This document shows, one piece after another, positions 26,235 through 34,855 of a stretch of 64,000 bases of DNA. Where the stretch lies: contig NZ_JBHTIH010000004.1 of the NCBI RefSeq assembly GCF_042677045.1, positions 62,001 to 126,000 of the forward strand. The letters are read 5' to 3'. The notes beneath the pieces are model-generated. The model saw nothing but the letters and a program-made list of their open reading frames with translations. It had not been told where the DNA came from and did not search any database. A program made the translations under genes and the position numbers. The stretch is from Lysobacter_K koreensis (GTDB lineage: Bacteria > Pseudomonadota > Gammaproteobacteria > Xanthomonadales > Xanthomonadaceae). Each line of letters opens with the position of its first letter. Within the stretch, counting starts at the first letter, position 1.

Positions 26235-28127
26235 TCAGGCGACGTCGCGACTGCGTCGCTGCCGCGCCAGATGCACCAGCAGCAGCGAAATCGCCGCCGG
26301 GGTCATCCCCGGGATGCGCTGCGCCTGGCCGACGGTCTGCGGGCGCACGCGTTCGAGTTTCTGGCGCACCTCGATCGACAGCCCGTGCACGCCGTCGTAG
26401 GCGAAGCCGTCCGGGATCGCGGTGCCTTCGTTGCGCTGCTGGCGGTCGATCTCCTCGCGCTGGCGCTCGAGATAGCCCGAGTAACGCGCGCCGATCTCGA
26501 CCTGTTCGGCGACTTGCCCGTCGGCCACGGCCGGCGCCAGCGACGGCAGCCGCATCAGCGCGGCGTAGTCGAGCTCCGGGCGCTTGAGCAGGTCGAGCAC
26601 GCGCGACTCGCGGGTCAGTTCGACGCCCAGGTGCTGGTGCAGTTCGCGGCCGAGCGGGTTGTTCGGCGCCGCCCACAGCGCGCCCAGCCGCGCGTTCTCG
26701 CGTTCGACCGAATCGCGCTTGGTCGCGAACGCCGCCCAGCGTGAATCGGTTACCAGGCCCAGCTCGCGCCCGACCGGAGTCAGGCGCAGGTCGGCGTTGT
26801 CTTCGCGCAGCTGCAGCCGGTACTCGGCGCGGCTGGTGAACATGCGGTACGGCTCGCTGGTGCCGTGGGTGATCAGGTCGTCGACCAGCACGCCGAGGTA
26901 GGCCTCGTCGCGGCGCGGGCTCCAGCCGGCGTCGCCCCGCACAAAGCGCGCGGCGTTGACGCCGGCCAGCAGGCCCTGCGCGGCGGCCTCCTCGTAGCCG
27001 GTGGTGCCGTTGATCTGGCCGGCGAAGAACAGCCCGGCCACGGCCTTGGTCTCGAGCGTGGTCCTGAGCCCGCGCGGGTCGAAGAAGTCGTACTCGATCG
27101 CGTAGCCGGCGCGGGTGATGTGCGCATGCTCGAAGCCGGCGATGGAGCGGACCAATGCCAGTTGCACGTCGAACGGCAGCGAGGTCGAGATGCCGTTGGG
27201 GTAGATCTCGGTGACGTCCAGGCCCTCGGGCTCGACGAAGATCTGGTGGCTGTCCTTCTCGGCGAAGCGCACCACCTTGTCCTCGATCGACGGGCAGTAG
27301 CGCGGGCCGATGCCCTCGATCTGCCCGGTGTACAGCGGCGAGCGGTCGAGCGCGGCACGGATGAGCTCGTGGCTGCGCTCGCTGGTCTGGGTGATCCAGC
27401 ACGAGACCTGGCGCGGGTGCTCGTCGCGCGAACCGGTGAACGACATCACCGGGCGCGGGTCGTCGCCGGGCTGCTCCTGCATCACCGAGTAGTCGAGCGT
27501 GCGCCCGTCGATGCGCGGCGGGGTGCCGGTCTTGAGCCGGTCGACCACGAACGGGCCGTCGCGCAGCTTTTGCGCGAGCGCGAGCGCCGGTGGGTCGCCG
27601 GCGCGGCCGGCCGCGTACGTGGTCTGGCCGACGTGGACCTTGCCGGCCAGGAACGTGCCGGCGGTCAGCACCACCGCGGGCGCATCGAAGCGCAGCCCGG
27701 TCTGGGTCAGCACGCCGGTCACGGCGCCACCATCAAACGAGATGTCGTCGACCGCGGCCTGGAACACCGTCAGGTTCGGCTGGGTTTCGACCGCGCGGCG
27801 GATGAAGGCGCGGTACAGCGCGCGGTCGGCCTGGCAGCGGGTCGCGCGCACGGCCGGGCCCTTGCTCGCGTTCAAGCGCCGCCAGTGGATGCCGGCCGCG
27901 TCGGCGGCGCGCGCCATGATCCCGCCGAGCGCATCGATCTCCTTGACCAGGTGGCCCTTGCCGATCCCGCCGATCGCCGGGTTGCAGCTCATCGCGCCGA
28001 CTGTCTCGATGTTGTGGGTGAGCAGCAGCGTGCGCGCGCCGGTCCGGGCTGCGGCCAGCGCGGCCTCGGTGCCGGCGTGGCCACCGCCGACCACGATGAC
28101 GTCGTATTGATGGAAGGAATGGGGCAT
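26235..28127 (-). CDS. mnmG: tRNA uridine-5-carboxymethylaminomethyl(34) synthesis protein MnmG (GidA)
   Basis: 630 aa, FAD-dependent. With MnmE it modifies the wobble uridine of several tRNAs. FAD-binding VVGGGHAGTEAALAAARTG at the N-terminus, MSCNPAIGGIGKGHLVKEIDALGG, the second signature GPRYCPSIEDKVVRF and the C-terminal IPGMTPAAIS helix region are all intact. Length is typical. It is not next to mnmE here. Confidence 0.97.
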   Translation of the reverse strand: MPHSFHQYDVIVVGGGHAGTEAALAAARTGARTLLLTHNIETVGAMSCNPAIGGIGKGHLVKEIDALGGIMARAADAAGIHWRRLNASKGPAVRATRCQADRALYRAFIRRAVETQPNLTVFQAAVDDISFDGGAVTGVLTQTGLRFDAPAVVLTAGTFLAGKVHVGQTTYAAGRAGDPPALALAQKLRDGPFVVDRLKTGTPPRIDGRTLDYSVMQEQPGDDPRPVMSFTGSRDEHPRQVSCWITQTSERSHELIRAALDRSPLYTGQIEGIGPRYCPSIEDKVVRFAEKDSHQIFVEPEGLDVTEIYPNGISTSLPFDVQLALVRSIAGFEHAHITRAGYAIEYDFFDPRGLRTTLETKAVAGLFFAGQINGTTGYEEAAAQGLLAGVNAARFVRGDAGWSPRRDEAYLGVLVDDLITHGTSEPYRMFTSRAEYRLQLREDNADLRLTPVGRELGLVTDSRWAAFATKRDSVERENARLGALWAAPNNPLGRELHQHLGVELTRESRVLDLLKRPELDYAALMRLPSLAPAVADGQVAEQVEIGARYSGYLERQREEIDRQQRNEGTAIPDGFAYDGVHGLSIEVRQKLERVRPQTVGQAQRIPGMTPAAISLLLVHLARQRRSRDVA

Positions 28128-28176
28128 GGCGAGGGCGGTCTCGGAGAGGCCTTGGGCGGCGCGGCCACGGCGGGCA

Positions 28177-28182
28177 ATTTTA
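28177..28182 (-). promoter_or_regulatory. possible -10 of mnmG
   Basis: TAAAAT on the minus strand, 50 bp upstream of the mnmG ATG. It is the only A/T-rich hexamer in that leader. Confidence 0.3.
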
Positions 28183-28227
28183 GGCGAGGCGCCGGCCCGG
28201 CAGCGAACGAGCCGGTCCGGCCAAAGG

Positions 28228-28243
28228 TTGGCACGCTTCCTGC
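28228..28243 (+). promoter_or_regulatory. sigma-54 (RpoN) promoter candidate
   Basis: TTGGCACGCTTCCTGC matches the -24/-12 consensus. The -24 block TTGGCACG is perfect, the -12 block is CTGC instead of TTGC, and the invariant GG-N10-GC spacing is exact (GG 28230-28231, GC 28242-28243). It points away from mnmG and toward the terminator at 28329-28369. An activator-binding site upstream was not recognised. Confidence 0.6.
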
Positions 28244-28254
28244 GACACTACATT

Positions 28255-28369
28255 TGCACCCAGCGGGGCAGGCGCAAAGCGCCGGCTAGGATTGGAACAG
28301 GGCTGGCCACGCGCTCGCAGGGGAAGCCGGGGACCGAATGTCGGGGGACGTTCGGTCCCCATTTTTTTT
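28255..28369 (+). ncRNA. candidate sigma-54-dependent small RNA, about 115 nt
   Basis: Bounded by the sigma-54-like promoter (start predicted about 12 nt after its GC) and a strong intrinsic terminator. It has no credible ORF. Predicted folds: a small GGCGC-AAA-GCGCC hairpin near 28272-28284, an A/G-rich unpaired stretch (AGGATTGGAACAGGG), and the terminator stem-loop whose loop is G-rich. No known RNA family is recognised. The boundaries are inferred. Confidence 0.5.
28329..28369 (+). terminator. strong intrinsic terminator
   Basis: A perfect 10-bp stem GGGGACCGAA / TTCGGTCCCC with a 12-nt loop, followed by ATTTTTTTT. No plus-strand protein gene lies upstream within reach, so it must end a non-coding transcript or a read-through product. 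Confidence 0.9.
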
Positions 28370-28735
28370 GCGCGCGATTCCTGCGCCACGCCAGGCTTGG
28401 CCGAGTGCCCGCCAACACCGCCAGGCCGCACGGGCACGCCAGCGCGCCACCAGGAACCGGGGATTTGCGGGGCGCCATTGGCGCGGGCCGCGGCGTGGGG
28501 CGAAGGCGCCGGCGCCGGCGAGGACGGAACAGGGGGGATCCGTGATTCCTCACCGGGCACCGGCATAGGCGCTTGCTACGACGACTTGCCTGGATGGACG
28601 GCCCCAGTGGCGTCTGCGCAACGCAGTCCCGTGGCCGTCTTGATCAGATTACGTCGGAAACCGACGCTAGAGGTCAACGCCTGTAGCTTGCTGGCTGGCA
28701 GGCGTGAAATGCAACCCGCAAACACCGGTTCAGGG
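28370..28735. other. gene-free stretch between the candidate sRNA and the Tyr/Gly-rich lipoprotein
   Basis: No plausible coding frame is seen. On the minus strand, just after the lipoprotein stop, two hairpins could form: ACGCCTG...CAGGCGT (about 28678-28706) and CGTCGG-TTT-CCGACG (about 28651-28666). Neither has a T-run. The rest is GC-rich without recognisable signals. Confidence 0.4.
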
Positions 28736-29317
28736 TCACGGTTCGTGCCGTTCGTCGGACTCGCGCGGGCGCGCCTCACTGCTGCGGCGGATCAGCTGGT
28801 CCATCCGCGATTCGGCGCGGCGCGGTTCGGCGATGGTCGGGCGCGCGGGCACCGCCATCTGCGGCTGCTCGTTGCCGCCCCGGGCCTGCTGGCGGCGGCG
28901 CAGTTCGTCGAGGTTGCGCCACGGCGGGCGGCCGTCGGGCCGGTGCTGCGGCGGCGGCACGCTGCCGTCCGGGCGCGGCGGCCGGATCACCACCGGTGGG
29001 CGCGGCCGGTACGGGTAGTGGTAGGGGTAACCGTAGTGGCCGCCGTAGTAGGGGTAGCCGCGGTGGTAGGGGTAGCCGCCGTACGGATAGCCGTAGCGCG
29101 AGCGGAAGCGGTAGGCGTCGCCGTACGGGTAATGGCCGTAGCCGCCGTAGCCTTCGTAACGGTAGTCGACGCTCGGCTGGCCGTAGTAATAGTCGCCGCG
29201 GCCGCCATTGCGGTACGCGTAGTCGCCGGTGATGCAGCCGGCGAGCAGGCCGGTGGCGGCCAGTGCAATCGCGGCCCTTGCGATCGTGGCTTTGAAGACC
29301 GGCAGTGTGCGGATCAT
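28736..29317 (-). CDS. Tyr/Gly-rich lipoprotein
   Basis: 193 aa with a lipoprotein signal peptide (lipobox LLAGC, about residue 27). Residues about 30-105 are a low-complexity run of Tyr, Gly, Arg, His and Pro (YRYEGYGGYGHYPYG, GYPYYGGHYGYPYHYPY). The C-terminal half is Pro/Arg/Gln-rich and basic. No enzyme domain is visible. A surface or cell-wall-associated role is possible but not shown. ATG at 29317 is preferred over 29332 because GGGGGTT sits before it and the signal peptide starts there. Confidence 0.72.
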   Translation of the reverse strand: MIRTLPVFKATIARAAIALAATGLLAGCITGDYAYRNGGRGDYYYGQPSVDYRYEGYGGYGHYPYGDAYRFRSRYGYPYGGYPYHRGYPYYGGHYGYPYHYPYRPRPPVVIRPPRPDGSVPPPQHRPDGRPPWRNLDELRRRQQARGGNEQPQMAVPARPTIAEPRRAESRMDQLIRRSSEARPRESDERHEP

Positions 29318-29580
29318 GGTCGGAACCCCCAAGGTGTACGGCCACTGTCGGCCCGGTGGATTGAACTCGCGCTTAATCCACGCGGCGCTGCGGGGCCGAT
29401 GCTGACTGGTTCAGCGGCGCGACGGTGGCGGCCGAAGACCGGCCGACGATGGCAGGTGCTCGCCCCGTCAACGAACGCCCCCGGCCATCGCCAACGCCAG
29501 CGCGCGAACCGCCACGTCACGCCGTTGTCGGCACCGGCGCGCGGTGCCAGCATGCGGCTCGTTCCGGGAACAGATATCGA

Positions 29581-30531
29581 ATGCCCACCCTGCACCGTGT
29601 GTCCGGCCACTGGCGCCTGGGCCTGGCCCTGACCCTGATCACCGCGGCGTGCTGGGCGACGTTGCCGATCGCGCTGAAGATCGTGCTAGACGTGCTCGAC
29701 CCGATCACCCTGACCTGGTTCCGCTTCCTGGTCGCGGCGCTGGTCACCGCGGCGTGGCTGGGCGCGCGCGGCCGGCTGCGCGGCGCGGGCTACGGCGCGC
29801 TCGGGCGGCGCGGCTGGCTGATGCTCGCGCTGGCGGCGCTGATGCTGCTCGGCAATTACGTGTTCTACCTGCTCGGCGTGCAGCACACCACGCCGGCCAA
29901 CGCCCAGCTGCTGATCCAGCTGGCGCCACTGTTGATGGCGCTGGGTGGGATCTGGGTGTTCGGCGAGCGCTTCCGCGCCGCGCAGTGGCTGGGCCTGGGC
30001 CTGCTGGCGCTGGGCCTGGCGCTGTTCTTCGCCGACCAGCTCGCGGCCGCGGCGCGCGCCGGCCCCGGCTACGTGTTCGGCTCGGCGCTGGTGGTGATCG
30101 GCGCGGTGGTGTGGGCGGTGTACGCGCTGCTGCAGAAGCAGCTGCTGGTAAAGCTGGGGTCGATGCAGATCCTGCTTTTCATCTATGCGGCCGCCAGCGT
30201 GCTGCTGCTGCCGTTCGCGCGACCGGCCACGCTGCTGCAACTCGATGGCTTGCACTGGGCGATGCTCGGCTATTGCGCGTTCAACACCATCGGCGCGTAC
30301 GGTGCGTTCGCCGAGGCGCTCGCGCACTGGGAGGCGTCGCGGGTGTCGGCGATCCTCGCCACCACCCCGCTGCTGTGCATCGCCGCGGTGACCGCGGTGC
30401 ACGCGCTGTGGCCGCAGTGGCTCGCGGCCGAACGCATCAGCACGCTGGGCTGGGTCGGCGCGGGCCTGGCGGTGGCCGGCTCGGCGGCGGTGAGCCTGCT
30501 CGGCCGGCGCGCGCCGGCGGCGGCGGCGTAA
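29581..30531 (+). CDS. EamA/DMT-superfamily transporter
   Basis: 316 aa with ten hydrophobic helices in two EamA repeats, and the typical AACWATLPIALKIVLDVLDPITLTWFRFLVAA opening. Likely an inner-membrane metabolite exporter. The substrate cannot be told from sequence. The ATG at 29581 begins immediately at the first helix; the upstream extension lacks coding character. Followed 22 bp later by the PLP-dependent dehydratase gene. Confidence 0.88.
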   Translation: MPTLHRVSGHWRLGLALTLITAACWATLPIALKIVLDVLDPITLTWFRFLVAALVTAAWLGARGRLRGAGYGALGRRGWLMLALAALMLLGNYVFYLLGVQHTTPANAQLLIQLAPLLMALGGIWVFGERFRAAQWLGLGLLALGLALFFADQLAAAARAGPGYVFGSALVVIGAVVWAVYALLQKQLLVKLGSMQILLFIYAAASVLLLPFARPATLLQLDGLHWAMLGYCAFNTIGAYGAFAEALAHWEASRVSAILATTPLLCIAAVTAVHALWPQWLAAERISTLGWVGAGLAVAGSAAVSLLGRRAPAAAA

Positions 30532-30541
30532 ACGACTGCGC

Positions 30542-30547
30542 TAGCAT
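30542..30547 (+). promoter_or_regulatory. -10 hexamer of the dehydratase gene (candidate leaderless promoter)
   Basis: TAGCAT lies exactly 6 nt before the ATG at 30554 with no ribosome-binding site between. Confidence 0.35.
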
Positions 30548-30553
30548 CGCGGG

Positions 30554-31543
30554 ATGAACGCCGCCCCGTCACCCGCACCCGACCCCGTCGCCGACTTCGC
30601 CGCGGTGCTCGCCGCCGCCGCGCGCATCGCGCCGCACGCGCACGCCACCCCGGTGTTGCGCTCGCGCACGCTCGATGCGCTGGCCGGCTGCGAGTTGCAC
30701 TTCAAGGCCGAGCACCTGCAGCGCGCCGGCGCGTTCAAGTTCCGCGGCGCGTGCAACGCGGTGTGGTCGATGACGGAAGCCGAGGCCGCGCGTGGCGTGG
30801 TCACCCATTCCTCCGGCAACCACGGCGCCGCGCTGGCGCTGGCCGCGCGCACCCGCGGCATCGCCTGCCACGTGGTGGTGCCGGAGGGCGCGGTCGCGGC
30901 CAAGCTCGCGGCGATCAGCGCCTACGGCGCGACCCTGCACGGCTGCGCGGCGACCATCGCCGCGCGCGAGGCGATGTGCGCCGACGTGCAGCGCCAGACC
31001 GGCGCCGCGCTCGTGCATCCCTACACCGACCCACGGGTGATCGCCGGGCAAGGCACCGCGGCGCTGGAGCTGCTCGCTGGCGGCACCGCGCTCGACGCGC
31101 TGGTAGTGCCGGTCGGCGGCGGCGGCCTGGCCGGCGGCACCGCGATCGCTTGCGCGGCGGTCTCGCCAGCGACCCGCTTGTTCGTCGCCGAACCCAGCGG
31201 CGCGGCCGAGACCTTCGCCTCGTTGCAGGCCGGCACCCGGGTCACCGATTTCGTGCCCGACACGATCTGCGACGGCCTGCGTGGCACCCTCGGCGAACCC
31301 AACTTCTCGCTGCTGCGCGCGCACCATGTCGAGGCCCTGCTGGCCGAGGACGCGGCCACCGTCGCCGCGCTGCGGCTGCTGTGGCAGCGCGGCAAGCAGC
31401 TGGTCGAACCGTCGTCGGCGCTGGCGCTGGCGGTGGTGCTGGGCCACCGCGAACGCTTCGCCGGACAGCGCGTCGGCATCATCCTGTCGGGCGGCAACGT
31501 CGATCTCGACGCGCTGTCGGCGTTGCTGGCCCCGCGGCCATAA
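30554..31543 (+). CDS. PLP-dependent threonine/serine dehydratase-like enzyme
   Basis: 329 aa, fold type II. The Schiff-base lysine is K62 in GAFKFRGA. SSGNHGAALALAAR binds the substrate carboxylate, GGGGLAGG binds the PLP phosphate, and LSGGNVD lies near the C-terminus. No ACT regulatory domain, so it resembles catabolic threonine dehydratases or serine racemase. Substrate not resolved. HAD gene 26 bp downstream on the same strand. Confidence 0.88.
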   Translation: MNAAPSPAPDPVADFAAVLAAAARIAPHAHATPVLRSRTLDALAGCELHFKAEHLQRAGAFKFRGACNAVWSMTEAEAARGVVTHSSGNHGAALALAARTRGIACHVVVPEGAVAAKLAAISAYGATLHGCAATIAAREAMCADVQRQTGAALVHPYTDPRVIAGQGTAALELLAGGTALDALVVPVGGGGLAGGTAIACAAVSPATRLFVAEPSGAAETFASLQAGTRVTDFVPDTICDGLRGTLGEPNFSLLRAHHVEALLAEDAATVAALRLLWQRGKQLVEPSSALALAVVLGHRERFAGQRVGIILSGGNVDLDALSALLAPRP

Positions 31544-31569
31544 CCCCACACGCCCTTGCACGAGCCGCC

Positions 31570-32163
31570 ATGGACCTGGCCCTGTTCGACTTCGACGGCA
31601 CCATCACCGAGCGCGAGATGTTCGCCGACTTCATCCACGCCGCGGTCAGCCCGGCACGGCTGGCGACCGGCAGGCTGCTGCTCGCGCCGCTGGTGGCCGG
31701 CTACCGGCTCGGCGTGGTGTCCGGCAACAGCGTGCGTGGCGCAGTGGTCGGGTTCGGCCTGCGCGGCGTGCCCGAGGCGCGCGCCCGCGCGGCCGGCGAG
31801 ACCTTCGCGCGCGAGGTGCTGCCCGGCGTGCTGCGACCGACGGCGATGGCGCGGATCGCCTGGCACCGGGCGCGCGGCGATACGGTCGCGGTGGTCTCGG
31901 GTGCACTCGACCTGTACCTGGCGCCTTGGTGCGCGCAACACGGGCTGGAGTTGCTCTGCTCGCAGTTGGAAGTGGCCTACGGCCGCCTGAGCGGGCGCTT
32001 CCGCGGCGCGCAATGCGTCGGCGCGGAAAAGGCGCGGCGGGTGAGTGAGCGCTTCGCCTTGGCGGACTTCGGGACGGTGTACGCCTACGGCGACACCCGC
32101 GAAGATCGCGAACTGCTTGGGATCGCTGATCGCCGCTATTTCCGCTGGCAGGAACAGACCTGA
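31570..32163 (+). CDS. HAD-superfamily subfamily IB phosphatase (SerB-like)
   Basis: 197 aa. Motif I DFDGTIT (D7 nucleophile, D9), motif II VSGALD, a Lys in AEKARR and motif III YGDTREDREL. The alpha-helical cap between motifs I and II fits the IB class, which dephosphorylates small phospho-compounds. It may be co-transcribed with the dehydratase, but no shared pathway can be deduced. Confidence 0.87.
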   Translation: MDLALFDFDGTITEREMFADFIHAAVSPARLATGRLLLAPLVAGYRLGVVSGNSVRGAVVGFGLRGVPEARARAAGETFAREVLPGVLRPTAMARIAWHRARGDTVAVVSGALDLYLAPWCAQHGLELLCSQLEVAYGRLSGRFRGAQCVGAEKARRVSERFALADFGTVYAYGDTREDRELLGIADRRYFRWQEQT

Positions 32164-32207
32164 GCAAGCGCGGCTGACTGAGCAGGCCGCGTCAAGGTTC
32201 GACGCCG

Positions 32208-32816
32208 CTACTGCGCGGGCACTGCCGCGATCCGCGCCAGGCCCTCTCCGAGCAGCAATCGGGTGACCGCGGCGCGTTCGCCCAGCGGCCGCGACTGCAG
32301 CGCATCGAGCAACTGCCCGATCGCACGGCAGCGCGCGTCGCGGTCGGCGCCGGTGAGGCCGGTGCTGAAGCCGTCGTTGAGCAGCGCCGCGCGCACGCCG
32401 GCCGCCTTCATCCATTGCTGCGCCTGCGTCGGGTCGTATGGCTGGCGCGGGTTCTGGGCGGCGGCGACGAACGCCTGCGCCGCGGCGTCGGCGAAGCGCG
32501 CGCGGCTGGCCTCGCCGAGCTGCGTGGCGACCTGATTCAAACCTGCCAGGCTGCGGTCGGCGTCCGGCTCGAACAACCCGCACAGCGCGCGCGCCTCGGC
32601 CGGTGTCCGCGCGCTGGCGTGCACCGCCTGGAACAGGCCGTCTATCGCCGGGTCCGGCGCGCGCAGCAGCAGGTCTTCGCTGCCCTGCATCAGCGCGGAG
32701 GCATCGATGCCCCACTCCGCGAGCATCGACTGGGCGTCCTGGGCCCGCACGGGCGCGCTGGCGGCGGCGGACACGCCCAACACGGCGGTCATCAAGAAGG
32801 CGGCGGCGTGGCGCAT
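32208..32816 (-). CDS. exported protein of unknown function
   Basis: 202 aa with a cleavable signal peptide (MRHAAAFLMTAVLGVSAAASAPVRAQ). The mature part is helical, with two Cys (in ALCGLFEP and DARCRAIG) that could pair. No family recognised. TAGATT about 40 bp upstream on the minus strand could be its -10. Convergent with the HAD gene. Confidence 0.75.
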   Translation of the reverse strand: MRHAAAFLMTAVLGVSAAASAPVRAQDAQSMLAEWGIDASALMQGSEDLLLRAPDPAIDGLFQAVHASARTPAEARALCGLFEPDADRSLAGLNQVATQLGEASRARFADAAAQAFVAAAQNPRQPYDPTQAQQWMKAAGVRAALLNDGFSTGLTGADRDARCRAIGQLLDALQSRPLGERAAVTRLLLGEGLARIAAVPAQ

Positions 32817-32889
32817 GGCGGGACTCGGCAGAGGGTGACAGCGCGAATCTAGTCGGGCGCGGCTGAACCGCGCACTCGCCGCGATGCGC

Positions 32890-33897
32890 TCACGCGCCGC
32901 GGTCGCCGCCCAGTACCTCGGTCGCGCGCGCGTTGCCGGCGGCGGCGCGCGCCGCGACCCAGCTGAACAGCACGATGCCGATGCTTACCACCAGCGCGCC
33001 GACTAGGGCGCGGCCCTGCGGCCAGGCTTCGCCGAGCCACAACGCGCCGATCAGCGTCGCGAACAGGATTTCCGCGGCCTGCATCGCCTCGGCCGCGGCC
33101 AGCGCGGTCGGGTCGTTGCGGACCATGCCGGTGGCGTGGAAGAACAGCACGGTCGCGATCACGCCCGCGCCCAGGGCCACGCCCGCGGCCAGCCCGACCT
33201 GGCCCAGCGACGGCGCGCCGGCCTCGGCCCCGGCGTACACCGCGACCGCGAGCCACAGCGGCTGGCTGGCCAGGGTCATGCCGAACACGCGCTGGGTGGC
33301 ATTGAGTTCCGGCACGTCGTCGTGGTGCCGTTCCAGGTGCAGCAGCAGGCCGCGGTTGCCGAGCGGGTACGCGACCGCGCTGACCGCCACGCACACCAGC
33401 GCGATCCAGCCGGCGCGGTCGAGCGCGCCGCCGCCGTGGCCGAACTGCATCAGCAGCACCCCGGCCACCACCACCACGCCCAGCGCCAGCGCCGGCAGCG
33501 GAATCCGCGCGCGCGCGTCGCGGTACAGGAATGGCGCGCACAGCATTCCCGCGATCACGGTCAGCTGGAACGTGCCCGCGACCAGCCACGACGGCCCGCT
33601 CGCGGCGGCGAAGCTCAGGCACAGGTAGAAGCCGACGAAGCCAATCCCGCTCCACGCCAGCCACGGCCCCGGATGCGCACAGATCGCGCGCCACACCGGG
33701 CCGATCCCGCCCTGCGTGCGCATCAGCGGCAGCATCAGCGGCAGCGTGATCAGGTAGCGCAATGACGCGGTCCACGCCCAGTGCCCGCCCTCGACCGCCG
33801 CAGCGCGGTTGAGCACGTAGGTGCAGGTGAAGAACAGCGCCGAGGCGAGCGCGATGGCGACGGCGAGCAGCGTGCGCTGGCGGGTGTGCGGGGTCAT
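32890..33897 (-). CDS. DMT-superfamily (EmrE-type) multidrug/metabolite efflux transporter
   Basis: 335 aa with about ten transmembrane helices. Features of the multidrug resistance efflux DMT family: FFTCTYVLNRAAAVEGGHWAW, SLRYLITLPLML and PSWLVAGTFQLTVIAG. A second DMT transporter lies 3 kb away on the other strand, but the two differ in sequence. Substrate unknown. Confidence 0.85.
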   Translation of the reverse strand: MTPHTRQRTLLAVAIALASALFFTCTYVLNRAAAVEGGHWAWTASLRYLITLPLMLPLMRTQGGIGPVWRAICAHPGPWLAWSGIGFVGFYLCLSFAAASGPSWLVAGTFQLTVIAGMLCAPFLYRDARARIPLPALALGVVVVAGVLLMQFGHGGGALDRAGWIALVCVAVSAVAYPLGNRGLLLHLERHHDDVPELNATQRVFGMTLASQPLWLAVAVYAGAEAGAPSLGQVGLAAGVALGAGVIATVLFFHATGMVRNDPTALAAAEAMQAAEILFATLIGALWLGEAWPQGRALVGALVVSIGIVLFSWVAARAAAGNARATEVLGGDRGA

Positions 33898-33937
33898 CGC
33901 GCCCGCCTAGCCGGCGCCGCAGTGCGGTGCGGGCCCA

Positions 33938-34855
33938 TCAGCGTCGCCGCACCGGGATCGCCGAGACCGGCACGCTGATCTCGTCGACACCGCCGCGGCG
34001 GATCGGCACGCCCGGCGGCGGGCCCCAGGCGTGCGCGTAGACCACTTCCCAGGTCGCCGGCAGTTGGCCGTTGTCACCGCGCAACTGCTCGTAGGCCTGC
34101 GCCGCGCGCGCAAACCGGCGGCGCCCGGTCAGGCTGCGACGGCGGTCGACCATCGCGTTGGTCGCGCCGAGCGTGCGCAGTTCGCGCATCAGCCCGGCCA
34201 GGTCGGCGTGGCCCAGGGTAAATTCGTCGCGGTCGAGCACCGGGTCCTTGAACCCGGCCGCGACCAGCGCGTCGCCGAACTGCCCGATCGACGGGAACAG
34301 GCTGACGTGCGGCGCGTCGTCGGCCTCGGAGAACGCGCCGCGCAGTTCGAACAGCGTGTCCGGGCCGAACGTGGAGACCAACAGCAAGCCGCCGGGCTTG
34401 AGCACGCGGCGGAAACCGGCGAACACCGCCGGCAGGTCCTCAACCCACTGCAGGCACAGGTTCGAGAACAGCACGTCGACGCTGGCGTCGCGCAGCGGCA
34501 GCGCGCGCGCGTCGGCGCACACGGCGTGCGGGTGGCGGGCGAAGTCGAGCCACTTGCGCGTGCCGCCACCGGCGTTGGCGCGCGCCTCGCGCAGCATCCC
34601 CGGGGCGAGGTCGAGCGCGATCACCTGCGCCTTCGGCCAGCGTTGCTGCATCGCGACCGCGGCGTGGCCGGGGCCGCAGCCGACGTCGAGCACCACCGCC
34701 GGCGGCGCTGCGCCGCGCGCCGGATCGTCGAGGTAGTCGAGCGCTTCGGCCAGGCGCGCGCCGACCTCGCGCTGCAACGCGGCGGCGGAGTCGTAGCCGT
34801 GCGCGGCGCGCGAGAACGCGCGGCGCACCTGGCGGTGGTCGAACAGGTCGCTCAT
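33938..34855 (-). CDS. bioC: malonyl-ACP O-methyltransferase BioC
   Basis: 305 aa, SAM-dependent. It methylates malonyl-ACP so that fatty-acid enzymes can build the pimeloyl chain of biotin. SAM motif I VVLDVGCGPGH (54-64), ALDLAPGML, LPLRDASVDVLFSNLCLQWV and the BioC-typical N-terminus RRAFSRAAHGYDSAA. Last gene of the operon. Its ATG overlaps the bioH TGA by 4 nt. Confidence 0.93.
   Translation of the reverse strand: MSDLFDHRQVRRAFSRAAHGYDSAAALQREVGARLAEALDYLDDPARGAAPPAVVLDVGCGPGHAAVAMQQRWPKAQVIALDLAPGMLREARANAGGGTRKWLDFARHPHAVCADARALPLRDASVDVLFSNLCLQWVEDLPAVFAGFRRVLKPGGLLLVSTFGPDTLFELRGAFSEADDAPHVSLFPSIGQFGDALVAAGFKDPVLDRDEFTLGHADLAGLMRELRTLGATNAMVDRRRSLTGRRRFARAAQAYEQLRGDNGQLPATWEVVYAHAWGPPPGVPIRRGGVDEISVPVSAIPVRRR

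Noticed and set aside
24730..27402. 890-codon minus-strand frame that would fuse the lipoprotein with a large N-terminal region
   Set aside because: The upstream part is a frame shadow of mnmG. The lipoprotein signal peptide at 26022 marks the true start.
28370..28735. c-di-GMP or other riboswitch before the Tyr/Gly-rich lipoprotein
   Set aside because: The region is downstream, not upstream, of that minus-strand gene, and no conserved aptamer core was recognised.
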